In this document: positions 16,544 through 24,775 of the stretch, in pieces
Layout: every line of letters begins with the position of its first letter
Position numbering within the stretch: position 1 is the stretch's first letter
Assembly (NCBI GenBank): GCA_963204905.1
Contig: CAUJJN010000032.1
Coordinates: forward strand, 1-32,544
Direction: 5' to 3'
Source of the DNA: Pseudomonadota bacterium
GTDB lineage: Bacteria > Pseudomonadota > Alphaproteobacteria > Rhizobiales > Xanthobacteraceae
Length of the DNA stretch: 32,544 bases
Position numbers and translations under genes: made by a program
The notes under the pieces: model-generated
What the model was told of the DNA's origin: nothing
What the model saw: only the letters and a program-made list of their open reading frames with translations
The model's database searches: none

Positions 16544-17239
16544 TCACAAGGCCATCTGGCGACCGATTTCCGATGGATCGAGCGCGGCGCGGTCGCATGC
16601 GAACTTGACCATGCCGCGATCCATCACGATGAAATCGTCCCCGAGTTCGCAGGCAAAATCGAGATACTGCTCCACCAGGACGATCGCGATATCGCCGCGC
16701 ATCCGCAGATATGTGATGGCGCGGCCGATATCCTTGATAATCGAGGGCTGAATCCCTTCGGTCGGTTCGTCCAGCAGCAATACCTTCGGCCGCATGACCA
16801 GCGCGCGACCGATGGCGAGTTGCTGTTGTTGTCCGCCGGAAAGATCGCCGCCGCGCCGCCCCAGCATCGATTGCAGCACAGGGAAGAGTGAAAACACGTC
16901 GTCCGGGATGTTCCGTTCGCGTCGCGGCAGCGGAGCGAAACCAGTCCGCAGGTTTTCTTCAACGGTGAGCAGTGGGAAAATCTCGCGGCCCTGCGGGACC
17001 AGTGATATGCCATGGCGCGCACGTTCATACGGCTTCAAGGACGACATATCTCTGCTATCGAACGTGATGCGGCCGCCGGAAATCGGCTGCTGGCCGACCA
17101 GAGCCCGCAACAGGCTGGTCTTGCCGACACCATTGCGGCCGAGCACGCAGGTGACCTTGCCGGGTGTCGCGGTCAGCGAAACGCCACGCAGCACCGTGGC
17201 TGCGCCGTAGGAAAGCATAATGTTGTCGATGGCGAGCAT
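16544..17239 (-). CDS. urtE: Urea ABC transporter ATPase UrtE
   Basis: LivF-type ATP-binding subunit of 231 residues on the cytoplasmic side of the urea importer. It has Walker A GRNGVGKTSLL, signature LSGGQQQQLAIGRAL, and Walker B VLLLDEPTEGIQPSI. The EGIQPSI form after Walker B is typical of UrtE, against the usual EGLAP of LivF. Its ATG is only three bases after the urtD stop. It is followed by 254 bases before the urea carboxylase start, and that gap holds a sigma-54 type promoter. Confidence 0.94.
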   Translation of the reverse strand: MLAIDNIMLSYGAATVLRGVSLTATPGKVTCVLGRNGVGKTSLLRALVGQQPISGGRITFDSRDMSSLKPYERARHGISLVPQGREIFPLLTVEENLRTGFAPLPRRERNIPDDVFSLFPVLQSMLGRRGGDLSGGQQQQLAIGRALVMRPKVLLLDEPTEGIQPSIIKDIGRAITYLRMRGDIAIVLVEQYLDFACELGDDFIVMDRGMVKFACDRAALDPSEIGRQMAL

Positions 17240-17242
17240 GGG

Positions 17243-18004
17243 TCAGCGTCCCAGGTAGACTTCGATGACGCGTTCGTTCGCGGAAACCTGATCGATCGAG
17301 CCTTCCGCCAGCACAGCCCCCTCGTGCAGGCAGGTAACCTTGACGCCGAGCTCGCGCACGAATGTCATGTCATGTTCGACCACCATCACGGTCTTGTCGC
17401 GATTAATTTCCTTGAGGAGCTCAGCGGTCTGATGCGTCTCCACGTCGGTCATGCCAGCGACAGGCTCGTCAACCAACAGCAGTTTCGGGTCCTGCGCCAG
17501 CAACATGCCGATTTCCAGCCACTGCTTCTGGCCATGCGACAGGCTTCCGGCTATCGCATTGCGCCAATCCTCGAGCCGGATGGTTTCGAGGATCTGTTCG
17601 ATGCGCTCCGTGCTGGACCGCTGTTGCCGCCAGAACAAAGTCGCTCCGACGCGCCGGTCGTCTCGCAGCGCAAGCAGCAGGTTGTCGTCGACGCTCTGGT
17701 TTTCGAACACCGTCGGCTTCTGGAATTTACGGCCGATGCCGAGTTCGGCGATCTCGGATTCGTTCAGTCGGGTCAGGTCGGTACGGCCGTCAAACAGCAC
17801 GTCGCCCTCGTCGGGCCGTGTCTTTCCGGTGATGATATCCATCATCGTGGTTTTGCCCGCGCCGTTGGGGCCGATGATGGCGCGCATCTCGCCCGGCGCG
17901 ATGGTGAGCGAGAGATTGTTGATGGCATGAAAGCCGTCGAACGACACGTGTACGCCGTCGAGGTAAAGCAGCGCGGAAGTCCTGCGGCTGTCGGAGGCGA
18001 TCAT
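17243..18004 (-). CDS. urtD: Urea ABC transporter ATPase UrtD
   Basis: LivG-type ATP-binding subunit of 253 residues. Motifs are Walker A GPNGAGKTTMMD, signature LSHGQKQWLEIG (the LSHGQKQWLEIGM form is characteristic of UrtD) and Walker B LLLVDEPVAGM. It pairs with UrtE to drive urea import through UrtBC. It starts three bases after the urtC stop, indicating tight co-translation. Confidence 0.95.
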   Translation of the reverse strand: MIASDSRRTSALLYLDGVHVSFDGFHAINNLSLTIAPGEMRAIIGPNGAGKTTMMDIITGKTRPDEGDVLFDGRTDLTRLNESEIAELGIGRKFQKPTVFENQSVDDNLLLALRDDRRVGATLFWRQQRSSTERIEQILETIRLEDWRNAIAGSLSHGQKQWLEIGMLLAQDPKLLLVDEPVAGMTDVETHQTAELLKEINRDKTVMVVEHDMTFVRELGVKVTCLHEGAVLAEGSIDQVSANERVIEVYLGR

Positions 18005-18007
18005 GGC

Positions 18008-19195
18008 TTACTCCGCCATATGAGGCTTAACGGTGGTGTCGGCGAAATGAGCCGTATCGTCCGCGCCGGTTGACGAAGGCTCGCTTTCTCCCCGATGCGT
18101 ATTCCGATTATCCCACCAGGTGTAGAACGTGCCGAGGAGTCCCTTCGGCAGCAACAGCGTGACCGTCACGAACAATGCGCCGAGCAGGAACAGCCAGTAA
18201 GGGGCGAGCGCGCCGGAGGTGAAGATCGTTTTGGCGTAGTTCACCGCGAAGGCCCCGAGCGCCGCGCCGATCAATGTGCCGCGACCGCCGACCGCCACCC
18301 AGATCACTGCCTCAATGGAGTTGCCAGGCGCGAATTCGCTAGGATTGATAATTCCAACCTGCGGCACGTAGAGCGCACCGGCCACTCCGGCGAGGCACGC
18401 CGATAGCGTGAAGACGAACAGTTTGTAGGATTCGACGCAGTAGCCAAGGAAGCGGGTGCGCGATTCAGCATCGCGGATGGCCAGCAGAATCTTGCCGAGC
18501 TTGGAATTGACAACGGCACGACAGATTAAGAAGCTGAGCGCCAGCGCGAGGCAACTGACCGTGAACAGCGCCGCCCGTGTGCCGTCGGCCTGCACGCTGA
18601 AGCCGAGAATGTCCTTGAAGTCGGTGAGGCCGTTGTTGCCGCCGAAACCTAAGTCATTACGGAAGAAGGCGAGCAGAAGCGCATAGGTCATCGCCTGGGT
18701 GATGATGGAAAAGTAGACGCCGGTGACACGCGAGCGGAATGCCAGCCAGCCGAACCCGAAGGCAAGCAAGCCCGGCACCACAATCACCATCAGCGCCGCG
18801 AACCAGAACATGTCGAAGCCGTACCAATACCAGGGCAGCGTTTTCCAGTTCAGGAACACCATGAAGTCGGGCAGAACCGGATCGGCATAAACGCCGCGCG
18901 AACCGATCTGGCGCATCAGATACATGCCCATCGCGTAGCCGCCGAGAGCGAAGAACGCGCCATGACCGAGCGAGAGAATGCCGCAATAGCCCCATACCAG
19001 ATCGATCGACAGCGCCAGAATGGCGTAGCAGGTGTATTTGCCGAACAGCGACACCAGATAGGTCGGGACATGCAGCGGCGATGTCTCCGGCGTCAGCAGG
19101 TTGAGCAGCGGCAGCAGAATGCCAGCCGTCGCGACGATGATAAGAAAGACGGTGGCGCTGCGTTCGAGTCGTTGGGTGAGGGGAAACACCGTCAT
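18008..19195 (-). CDS. urtC: Urea ABC transporter permease UrtC
   Basis: LivM-type inner-membrane permease of 395 residues with about ten hydrophobic segments. Typical stretches are LSIDLVWGYCGILSLGHGAFFALGGYAMGMYLM, GVYFSIITQAMTYALLLAFFRNDLGFGGNNGLTDF and YVPQVGIINPSEFAPGNSIEAVIWVAVGGRGTL. The frame is open further upstream, but the ATG at 19195 (MTVFPLTQRLERS) overlaps the urtB stop in an ATGA junction and gives the family N terminus. The C-terminal tail of about 30 residues is polar and acidic. Confidence 0.95.
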   Translation of the reverse strand: MTVFPLTQRLERSATVFLIIVATAGILLPLLNLLTPETSPLHVPTYLVSLFGKYTCYAILALSIDLVWGYCGILSLGHGAFFALGGYAMGMYLMRQIGSRGVYADPVLPDFMVFLNWKTLPWYWYGFDMFWFAALMVIVVPGLLAFGFGWLAFRSRVTGVYFSIITQAMTYALLLAFFRNDLGFGGNNGLTDFKDILGFSVQADGTRAALFTVSCLALALSFLICRAVVNSKLGKILLAIRDAESRTRFLGYCVESYKLFVFTLSACLAGVAGALYVPQVGIINPSEFAPGNSIEAVIWVAVGGRGTLIGAALGAFAVNYAKTIFTSGALAPYWLFLLGALFVTVTLLLPKGLLGTFYTWWDNRNTHRGESEPSSTGADDTAHFADTTVKPHMAE

Positions 19196-20841
19196 GTTTC
19201 CACCGCCCGCCCCTTCAGCGCGAACAAGCCGCGCGGCCGCTTCTGGATGAACAGGATAATGATCACAAGGATTGCGATCTTGCCGAGGACAGCGCCGGCG
19301 AACGGTTCGAGGAATTTGTTGGCGATGCCAAGCGTGAAGGCGCCGACCAACGTGCCCCACAAATTGCCGACGCCGCCGAAAACCACCACCATGAAGGAAT
19401 CGATGATGTAGCTCTGGCCGAGATTCGGGCTCACATTGTCGATCTGCGACAGCGCAACGCCGGCGATGCCGGCGATGCCGGAGCCGAGGCCAAAGGTGAG
19501 CGCGTCGATGCGCGACGTGGCGATGCCCATCGATGCCGCCATGCGGCGGTTCTGCGTCACCGCCCGCATCTCGAGGCCAAGGCGCGTGAACCGCAGGACG
19601 GCAAGCAGCACTGCGAATACCGTCAGCGCAAAGCAGAGAATCCAAAGCCGGTTATAGGTAACGCTGATCTGGCCGACATCGAACGCGCCGCTCATCCAGG
19701 ACGGATTGCCGACCTCGCGGTTGTTCGGGCCGAAAGCGGTGCGCACCGCCTGTTGCAGGATCAGCGACAGGCCCCAGGTGGCGAGCAACGTCTCCAGCGG
19801 CCGCCCGTAAAGAAAGCGGATCACGCTGCGTTCGATTAGAATTCCGATCATCGCCGCGATCAGGAAGGCAAGCGGCAGTGCGATCAACAGTGAATAGTCG
19901 AACATGCCCGGATAAGAGGTGCGGATGACGTCCTGGACGACGAAGGTAGTGTAGGCGCCGATCATGACCATTTCGCCGTGGGCCATGTTGATCACGCCCA
20001 TCACCCCGAAGGTGATGGCGAGGCCAATTGCCGCCAGCAGCAGGACGGAGCCGAGCGAGAGGCCGTACCAGGCGTCCTGCACCATCGACCACAGCGCGAG
20101 GCGGTTTTTTATGGTGGCGATGGCGCTCGCCGCGCTGTCCGTCACAGCGCGCGGCGCGTCACCGGGAAGACTTGAAAGGATTGCCAGCGCATCCTGGTCG
20201 CCGCGTGCCTTGATAGTGGCGACGGCGGCGAGCTTGTCGGCTTCGCTGGCGTCCGGCTTCAGCAGCAGGATCGCCGCGCGCGCCGTTTCCAGCGCGGACC
20301 TCGCTGTAGAGTTGGTTTCATTCCGCAACGCGGCCTCGATCATCGGCATCGCTGCGGGATCGCGGCTTTTAAGGACAGCCTGCGCGGCGGCGATACGCAT
20401 TTTCGGATCGGGCGAGAGGAGCGTCAGGCTGCCGAGTGCAGCTTCGACGCGACGGCGCAACCGGTTGTTGAGGCGGACGGCGGTGGCGGTGGGCGGCAGC
20501 GTTGCGATTTCGCCGGTCGCTGCATCGACGATTGTTCCATCGTCGTTCTTGATGGATACCGTCTTGCTCGCTTCATCGGCATAGAGTCTGCCGTCCTGCA
20601 AGGCCTTGACGACGATGAAAGCACGCGGATGGCCGCTGGCTTCGAGCTGGGCGACAGCTTCGGCGGAATCGGAGAAGCTGCCGGCTGTGAACAACGCGAT
20701 GGCATCTTCGAACGGACCGGCGCTAGCCGGCGTGACGATAGTGAGCGCGACGGCTGCGGCGAACACTGCGGCGAGCCACCGGGGCGCGCGCAACGTCACG
20801 CGCGAAAGACGCCGCGAGAATGAAATAAAACGAGGGGACAC
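19192..20841 (-). CDS. urtB: Urea ABC transporter permease UrtB
   Basis: LivH-type permease of 549 residues. Residues 1-41 form a signal-type segment ending in TPASAGPF. Residues about 42-250 form a soluble, alanine-rich helical extension of HEAT-like look that is usual for UrtB and should face the periplasm. The membrane domain starts near residue 255 (SLGSVLLLAAIGLAITFGVMGVINMAHGEMVMIGAYTTFVVQ). Family marks include GPNNREVGNPSWMSG and VTQNRRMAASMGI. The start is GTG at 20841, which keeps the signal peptide intact; no in-frame ATG lies nearby. The urtA stop is about 80 bases upstream. Confidence 0.94.
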   Translation of the reverse strand: MSPRFISFSRRLSRVTLRAPRWLAAVFAAAVALTIVTPASAGPFEDAIALFTAGSFSDSAEAVAQLEASGHPRAFIVVKALQDGRLYADEASKTVSIKNDDGTIVDAATGEIATLPPTATAVRLNNRLRRRVEAALGSLTLLSPDPKMRIAAAQAVLKSRDPAAMPMIEAALRNETNSTARSALETARAAILLLKPDASEADKLAAVATIKARGDQDALAILSSLPGDAPRAVTDSAASAIATIKNRLALWSMVQDAWYGLSLGSVLLLAAIGLAITFGVMGVINMAHGEMVMIGAYTTFVVQDVIRTSYPGMFDYSLLIALPLAFLIAAMIGILIERSVIRFLYGRPLETLLATWGLSLILQQAVRTAFGPNNREVGNPSWMSGAFDVGQISVTYNRLWILCFALTVFAVLLAVLRFTRLGLEMRAVTQNRRMAASMGIATSRIDALTFGLGSGIAGIAGVALSQIDNVSPNLGQSYIIDSFMVVVFGGVGNLWGTLVGAFTLGIANKFLEPFAGAVLGKIAILVIIILFIQKRPRGLFALKGRAVET

Positions 20842-20919
20842 GGTGCGAGACCTTGAAGCGGGGTGGGAAGGGCGGCGGTCCGTTGTGCGCCGCCGCCCTC
20901 CATTTTCAGCGGGGCGAAC

Positions 20920-22254
20920 TCAGGATGACTGACCGCCGCACTTCTTGGTGACCTTGTTGTAGTTGCCGCACTTCAGCGTCACCCAATCGGCTTCGAGATC
21001 TTTCGAGCCGGGCAGATAGTCGGACCATGCATCGCCCGGCACCAGCGTTGCTTTCTTCGGATCGTCTGGCGACACGACGTTGAACTGGCCATCCGCCTGG
21101 ATTTCGCCGATCAGCACCGGCTTGGTGATGTGGTGGTTCGGCAGCATTTCCGACACGCCGCCGGTGAGGTTGGCCTGTTTGATGCCGGGCAGCGCCGCGA
21201 TCACCTTGTCCGGATCGAACGACTTGGCCTTCTCCACCGCCTTCACCCACATGTTGAAGCCGATATAGTGGGCCTCCATCGGGTCGTTGGTGGTGCGCTT
21301 CGGGTTCTTGGTGAAGGTGTGCCATGCCTTGATGAAGGCATCGTTCTCCGGCGTCTTCACCGACTCGAAGTAATTCCAGGCGGCAAGGTGGCCGACCAGT
21401 GGCTTGGTATCGATACCGGCGAGTTCTTCTTCGCCGACCGAGAATGCGACCACCGGAATGTCGGTCGCCTTGATGCCCTGGTTGCCCAGCTCCTTGTAGA
21501 ACGGCACGTTGGCGTCGCCGTTGATGGTGGACACCACCGCGGTCTTCTTCCCGGCCGAGCCGAAGGTCTTGATTTTAGACACCTCGGTCTGCCAGTCGGA
21601 GAATCCGAACGGTGTATAGTTCACCAGAATGTCTTCATCGGAAACGCCTTTCGACTTCAGATACGCTTCAAGAATCTTGTTGGTCGTGCGCGGGTAGACA
21701 TAGTCGGTGCCCTCCAGCACCCAGCGCTTCACCTTCTCTTCCTTCATCAGATAGTCGACGGCGGGGATGGCCTGCTGGTTCGGCGCGGCGCCTGTGTAGA
21801 ACACATTGCGTTCGCTTTCCTCGCCTTCGTACTGGACCGGATAAAACAGGATCGAATCCAGCTCCTTGAATACCGGTAGCACGGATTTGCGCGACACCGA
21901 TGTCCAGCAGCCGAACACGACGCTGACCTTGTCCTTGGTGATGAGTTCGCGGGCTTTCTCCGCGAACAGCGGCCAGTTCGAGGCCGGGTCGACGACGACG
22001 GCCTCAAGCTTCTTGCCGAGGACGCCGCCCTTCTTGTTTTGCTCGTCGATGAGCATGAGCATGGCATCTTTCAGCGTGGTTTCGCTGATGGCCATGGTGC
22101 CCGACAGCGAATGCAGGATGCCGATCTTGATGGTGTCATCCGCGGCGTGCGCGGTACCGAATGTCGAAAGGCCGAGAAACAAACCGGAAGCCGCGGCGAG
22201 CCATGCACGCCGACTCAACGATGCTGATAACAGTGACTTTGTGGAAAATGTCAT
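20920..22254 (-). CDS. urtA: Urea-binding periplasmic protein UrtA
   Basis: Solute-binding protein of 444 residues. The ATG at 22254 has GGGAGAAG upstream. The export signal contains SLSRRAWLAAASGLFLGLS and ends in AHA-AD. The SRRAWL sequence resembles a twin-arginine (Tat) signal, which would mean export in folded form; this is inference. The mature part starts TIKIGILHSLSGTMAISE, a form typical of UrtA/FmdD amide-binding proteins, and includes NVFYTGAAPNQQAIPAVDYL and EGTDYVYPRTTNKILEAYL. It is the first gene of urtABCDE-uca-atzF and is preceded by a sigma-54 type promoter. Confidence 0.95.
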   Translation of the reverse strand: MTFSTKSLLSASLSRRAWLAAASGLFLGLSTFGTAHAADDTIKIGILHSLSGTMAISETTLKDAMLMLIDEQNKKGGVLGKKLEAVVVDPASNWPLFAEKARELITKDKVSVVFGCWTSVSRKSVLPVFKELDSILFYPVQYEGEESERNVFYTGAAPNQQAIPAVDYLMKEEKVKRWVLEGTDYVYPRTTNKILEAYLKSKGVSDEDILVNYTPFGFSDWQTEVSKIKTFGSAGKKTAVVSTINGDANVPFYKELGNQGIKATDIPVVAFSVGEEELAGIDTKPLVGHLAAWNYFESVKTPENDAFIKAWHTFTKNPKRTTNDPMEAHYIGFNMWVKAVEKAKSFDPDKVIAALPGIKQANLTGGVSEMLPNHHITKPVLIGEIQADGQFNVVSPDDPKKATLVPGDAWSDYLPGSKDLEADWVTLKCGNYNKVTKKCGGQSS

Positions 22255-22313
22255 GAACTTCTCCCTCACCCGTGGACGACACGACAGAAACCCTGGCGGT
22301 CTAAGCTTGGGCA

Positions 22314-22331
22314 ATGCGAGAAGCGTGCCAG
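22314..22331 (-). promoter_or_regulatory. Putative sigma-54 (-24/-12) promoter of urtA
   Basis: Minus-strand sequence CTGGCACGCTTCTCGCAT fits YTGGCACG-N4-TTGCW with one mismatch (TCGC for TTGC) and GG-N10-GC spacing. Transcription would begin near 22304, giving a leader of about 50 bases before the urtA ATG. Together with the similar site before urea carboxylase it suggests RpoN/NtrC nitrogen control of the urea locus. Confidence 0.7.
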
Positions 22332-22672
22332 TGATTTAGCGCGTTCTAATTCGTTGAGAGATCGACGAAAATCGTGTTCATGCCAATTATTTGCGCACCC
22401 GCTGTCCATGGAGTGTTGAGCAAATTGTAGGCTTCACTCTGGACGCTATCGTCTAATCTTTAGGCAGGACGATTGATTTCTGGCTGATGCTGTCCATCCC
22501 GGATCTGATGGTGGTGTACCGCTTCATGGGAGCGGCGAGGGACGACGATATCTGCGGTTGTTGATCCCCGGGTCGTGACCGTCCGATCGGTTAGACCACA
22601 TGCAGCGCCCAGCGCTTGTGATAGCGAGATGGGTGTTGGGTAGACGAGCCCCGCCAACCCGAACGAGATATG
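22332..22672. other. Upstream region of urtA; no clear gene
   Basis: Between the urtA promoter and the 3' end of the winged-helix/TPR gene. An inverted repeat, ATTTGCGCA (22389-22397) and TGAGCAAAT (22417-22425), with one mismatch and 19 bases between, lies about 75 bases upstream of the sigma-54 element. It could be an activator site. A 65-codon frame at 22460-22657 (-) has no recognisable domain and no clear ribosome site; it is not called as a gene. Confidence 0.45.
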
Positions 22673-24373
22673 CTATTCCGCATCCGCAGGAAGGCCTGCC
22701 TTGACCATCAAGGCTACGATCTGGTCGGAACGCGCGTTATAGCGGGGGCTTTGGTTCTTCCGAGGCAAGACGACATTCTTGCCCGTGCTGTTCGGCCTCA
22801 GCCGTAGCCCAGCAGCCATGTGTTGACGGGCTTCCTCATGGCGTCCAAGTGCCTCGAGCGCTGCCGCCATGATCATATCCGTTCGGCCGCTCGCGGGCGT
22901 GATGGCAAGCGAGCGCTGGAGCCATGGCAACGCCCGTTCATACTGTTCCATGAATACGAGCGTCACGCCGGCGCCGAGGAGCCAGGTCCAGCGCGATACC
23001 TGAGGGCTATCGACCGCATCGGCCCGTTCAAATGTGGCGAGAGAATCGTCGAGCCGCCCCAACCGTTGCTGTGCCATGCCGATTTGAAACATGGCGAGGC
23101 CATCCCATGGATTGAAGCGCAAAGCATTTTCACAGGCCACCAGCGCTTCGGGAAATTCGTTGATCGTCTGCAAGAGTCGGCAATAAGCTTGCAGCACCGG
23201 AATATAGTTTGGTTCTTTTTTTACAGCGTCGGTCAGGAGAGCCTTGGCGCGCTGCTCGATCGCATCGTTTTCAGAACTCGGATACCAAACCATCGCGACC
23301 CCGCGCATCAGGTGCGCGGATAGGGCCGCGGAGATATCGACATCGTCGGGTTTGTCTGCGTGTGCTTTCCGAAGCATATTCTCCGCATCGGCGAAGCGCT
23401 CGCGATTGGTTCGATTGATAAACGCCGCCGCCTGTTCGACAATGATCTTCGATTCAGGTCTGTTCAAGCGCGCGTGCGTCAGCGCATTGAGCTGCTGTGC
23501 AAGAGGATTGCCGATGCCGCCGGTGAGGCGACTTTGCTGGAGCTGCTGGCTGATGCCGGAGGCCGGCACACTGTAGTTGCCTGCCCATCGCACCTGGTCG
23601 GTGCGACTTTCGATCAACCGTGCCTGTACTTCCCACTTGCCGTCACCGCGGTGCAATTCACCTCGCACGATGAAGTCCGGCTTGGTGGATGATGTCACGG
23701 ATGCCAGCGCTACGCCCGTGCCACCCTTTCGTGCAAGCACACGGAGATTACCGATCTTGGACAGACCGTCGGTCAGTCTGTCGGTGACATCGGCAGCCAT
23801 CGTTGCCGTCGCCATGTCCGGCGCCCGCGTTTCGACCGGTAAGACTGCGATCGTCAGAATCTCGGGGGTTGTAAGCCGCCGCATCAGAACAGGAGCCGCG
23901 AAGGCGATGCCAATCGCAAAGCAGATGACCACGACAGCGGCGAAGAACGGGCGTTGCACTCTATTCAACCAGCGCATGCGGGGCGCATGTGCGGGCGCGG
24001 AGGCGGAAGGATCGGGCAACTTCTCGGGCGGTACGGTTGCTACCGGAGAGACGGCGGCGCCATCCTTGATGTCGGACACGACTTCAGTTTCGAAAAGATA
24101 GCCGCGGCCGGACACCGATTTGACGATCTGCCGATTTTTGTCGCCAAGCGCCCCGCGTATCTCGCGAATGCATTGAAACAGGCTGTCGTCGCCGACATGT
24201 ACGTTCGGCCAGATCGACGTCATCAGTTCCTGCTTGGTCAGGAGGCGGTTCGCGTTGGTTGCGAACAAGTGCAGCAAAGCGAAGGTCTTTGGCCGCAGCT
24301 TGAGCGCGGCTCCGTCCGCCGTTCGTAATTCGGCCCGGTCGAGATCAAGCTCAAACCCGGCAAACCGAAGCAC
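22673..24373 (-). CDS. Membrane-anchored winged-helix regulator with TPR domain (CadC/ToxR-like)
   Basis: Predicted inner-membrane one-component regulator of 566 residues. Residues 1-97 are an OmpR-type winged helix: LKLRPKTFALLHLFATN, TKQELMTSIWPNVHVGDDSLFQCIREIRGALGD and SGRGYLF. A Pro/Ala-rich linker precedes one transmembrane helix at about 142-164. The part outside the membrane has a FlgO/TolB-N-like region (about 172-275; ILTIAVLPVE, then VRGELHRGDGKWEVQARLIE) and TPR-like helices from about 310 to 540. The start is GTG with a GGGGGGAAG ribosome site six bases upstream. Similar proteins occur beside adenylate-cyclase-like TPR proteins in rhizobia. The gene is divergent to the histidine kinase gene. 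The signal it senses is unknown. Confidence 0.88.
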   Translation of the reverse strand: MLRFAGFELDLDRAELRTADGAALKLRPKTFALLHLFATNANRLLTKQELMTSIWPNVHVGDDSLFQCIREIRGALGDKNRQIVKSVSGRGYLFETEVVSDIKDGAAVSPVATVPPEKLPDPSASAPAHAPRMRWLNRVQRPFFAAVVVICFAIGIAFAAPVLMRRLTTPEILTIAVLPVETRAPDMATATMAADVTDRLTDGLSKIGNLRVLARKGGTGVALASVTSSTKPDFIVRGELHRGDGKWEVQARLIESRTDQVRWAGNYSVPASGISQQLQQSRLTGGIGNPLAQQLNALTHARLNRPESKIIVEQAAAFINRTNRERFADAENMLRKAHADKPDDVDISAALSAHLMRGVAMVWYPSSENDAIEQRAKALLTDAVKKEPNYIPVLQAYCRLLQTINEFPEALVACENALRFNPWDGLAMFQIGMAQQRLGRLDDSLATFERADAVDSPQVSRWTWLLGAGVTLVFMEQYERALPWLQRSLAITPASGRTDMIMAAALEALGRHEEARQHMAAGLRLRPNSTGKNVVLPRKNQSPRYNARSDQIVALMVKAGLPADAE

Positions 24374-24775
24374 AGTCTTCCCCCCAAACAGGTCGTTGAA
24401 AGACAGCGTAAGTATCAGATATCTGTTGGGAAGTCATCCGACGCCTGAGGTGCGCCATCGATGCCACCGGCGGAGGAGGGAGGCGATATGAGGGGGCTCA
24501 AGATCAATGGAAGCACTTAGGCCACTGACGTTCAAGCGCGGCGGCTGTCCGCTTCCCCTTTGGTCGGCCTCGACGGAGTCTGCTCGGGCTCATATTCGCC
24601 CGAAGGCCCGCGGCCGGTATGACGGCTTCCAGAGGTTGCCGCAAGCGTCTCGCGTAGCGCATATGCCGAGCAGGCCGTCGGCGGATTTAATTGCTCAGTG
24701 AGCATACTATATTGTACGATGCCAGCGTCCCGATTATGGTTTTTGACAGCGGCGATTTGCCAGCGAAGGATGAAT
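24374..24775. other. Divergent promoter region between regulator and histidine kinase genes
   Basis: About 400 bases without a supported gene. Its right end carries the palindrome at 24692-24704 followed by the AT-rich TACTATATT, a likely -10 region of the kinase promoter. The frames crossing it (for example 24507-24701) show no domain and no ribosome site. Confidence 0.5.
24692..24704. promoter_or_regulatory. Operator-like palindrome A (MarR-type), upstream of histidine kinase
   Basis: Perfect palindrome TGCTCA-G-TGAGCA. It shares the CTCAGTGAG core with sites at 28130-28148 and 28560-28568 and is followed, like them, by an AT-rich -10-like stretch (TACTATATT). This supports control of the kinase gene by the MarR-type protein encoded 3 kb downstream. 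Confidence 0.6.

Noticed and set aside
22460..22657. 65-codon minus-strand frame as a small gene or insertion-sequence remnant
   Set aside because: No ribosome site, no terminal repeats, no target duplication and no recognised family; listed only as part of the intergenic region.
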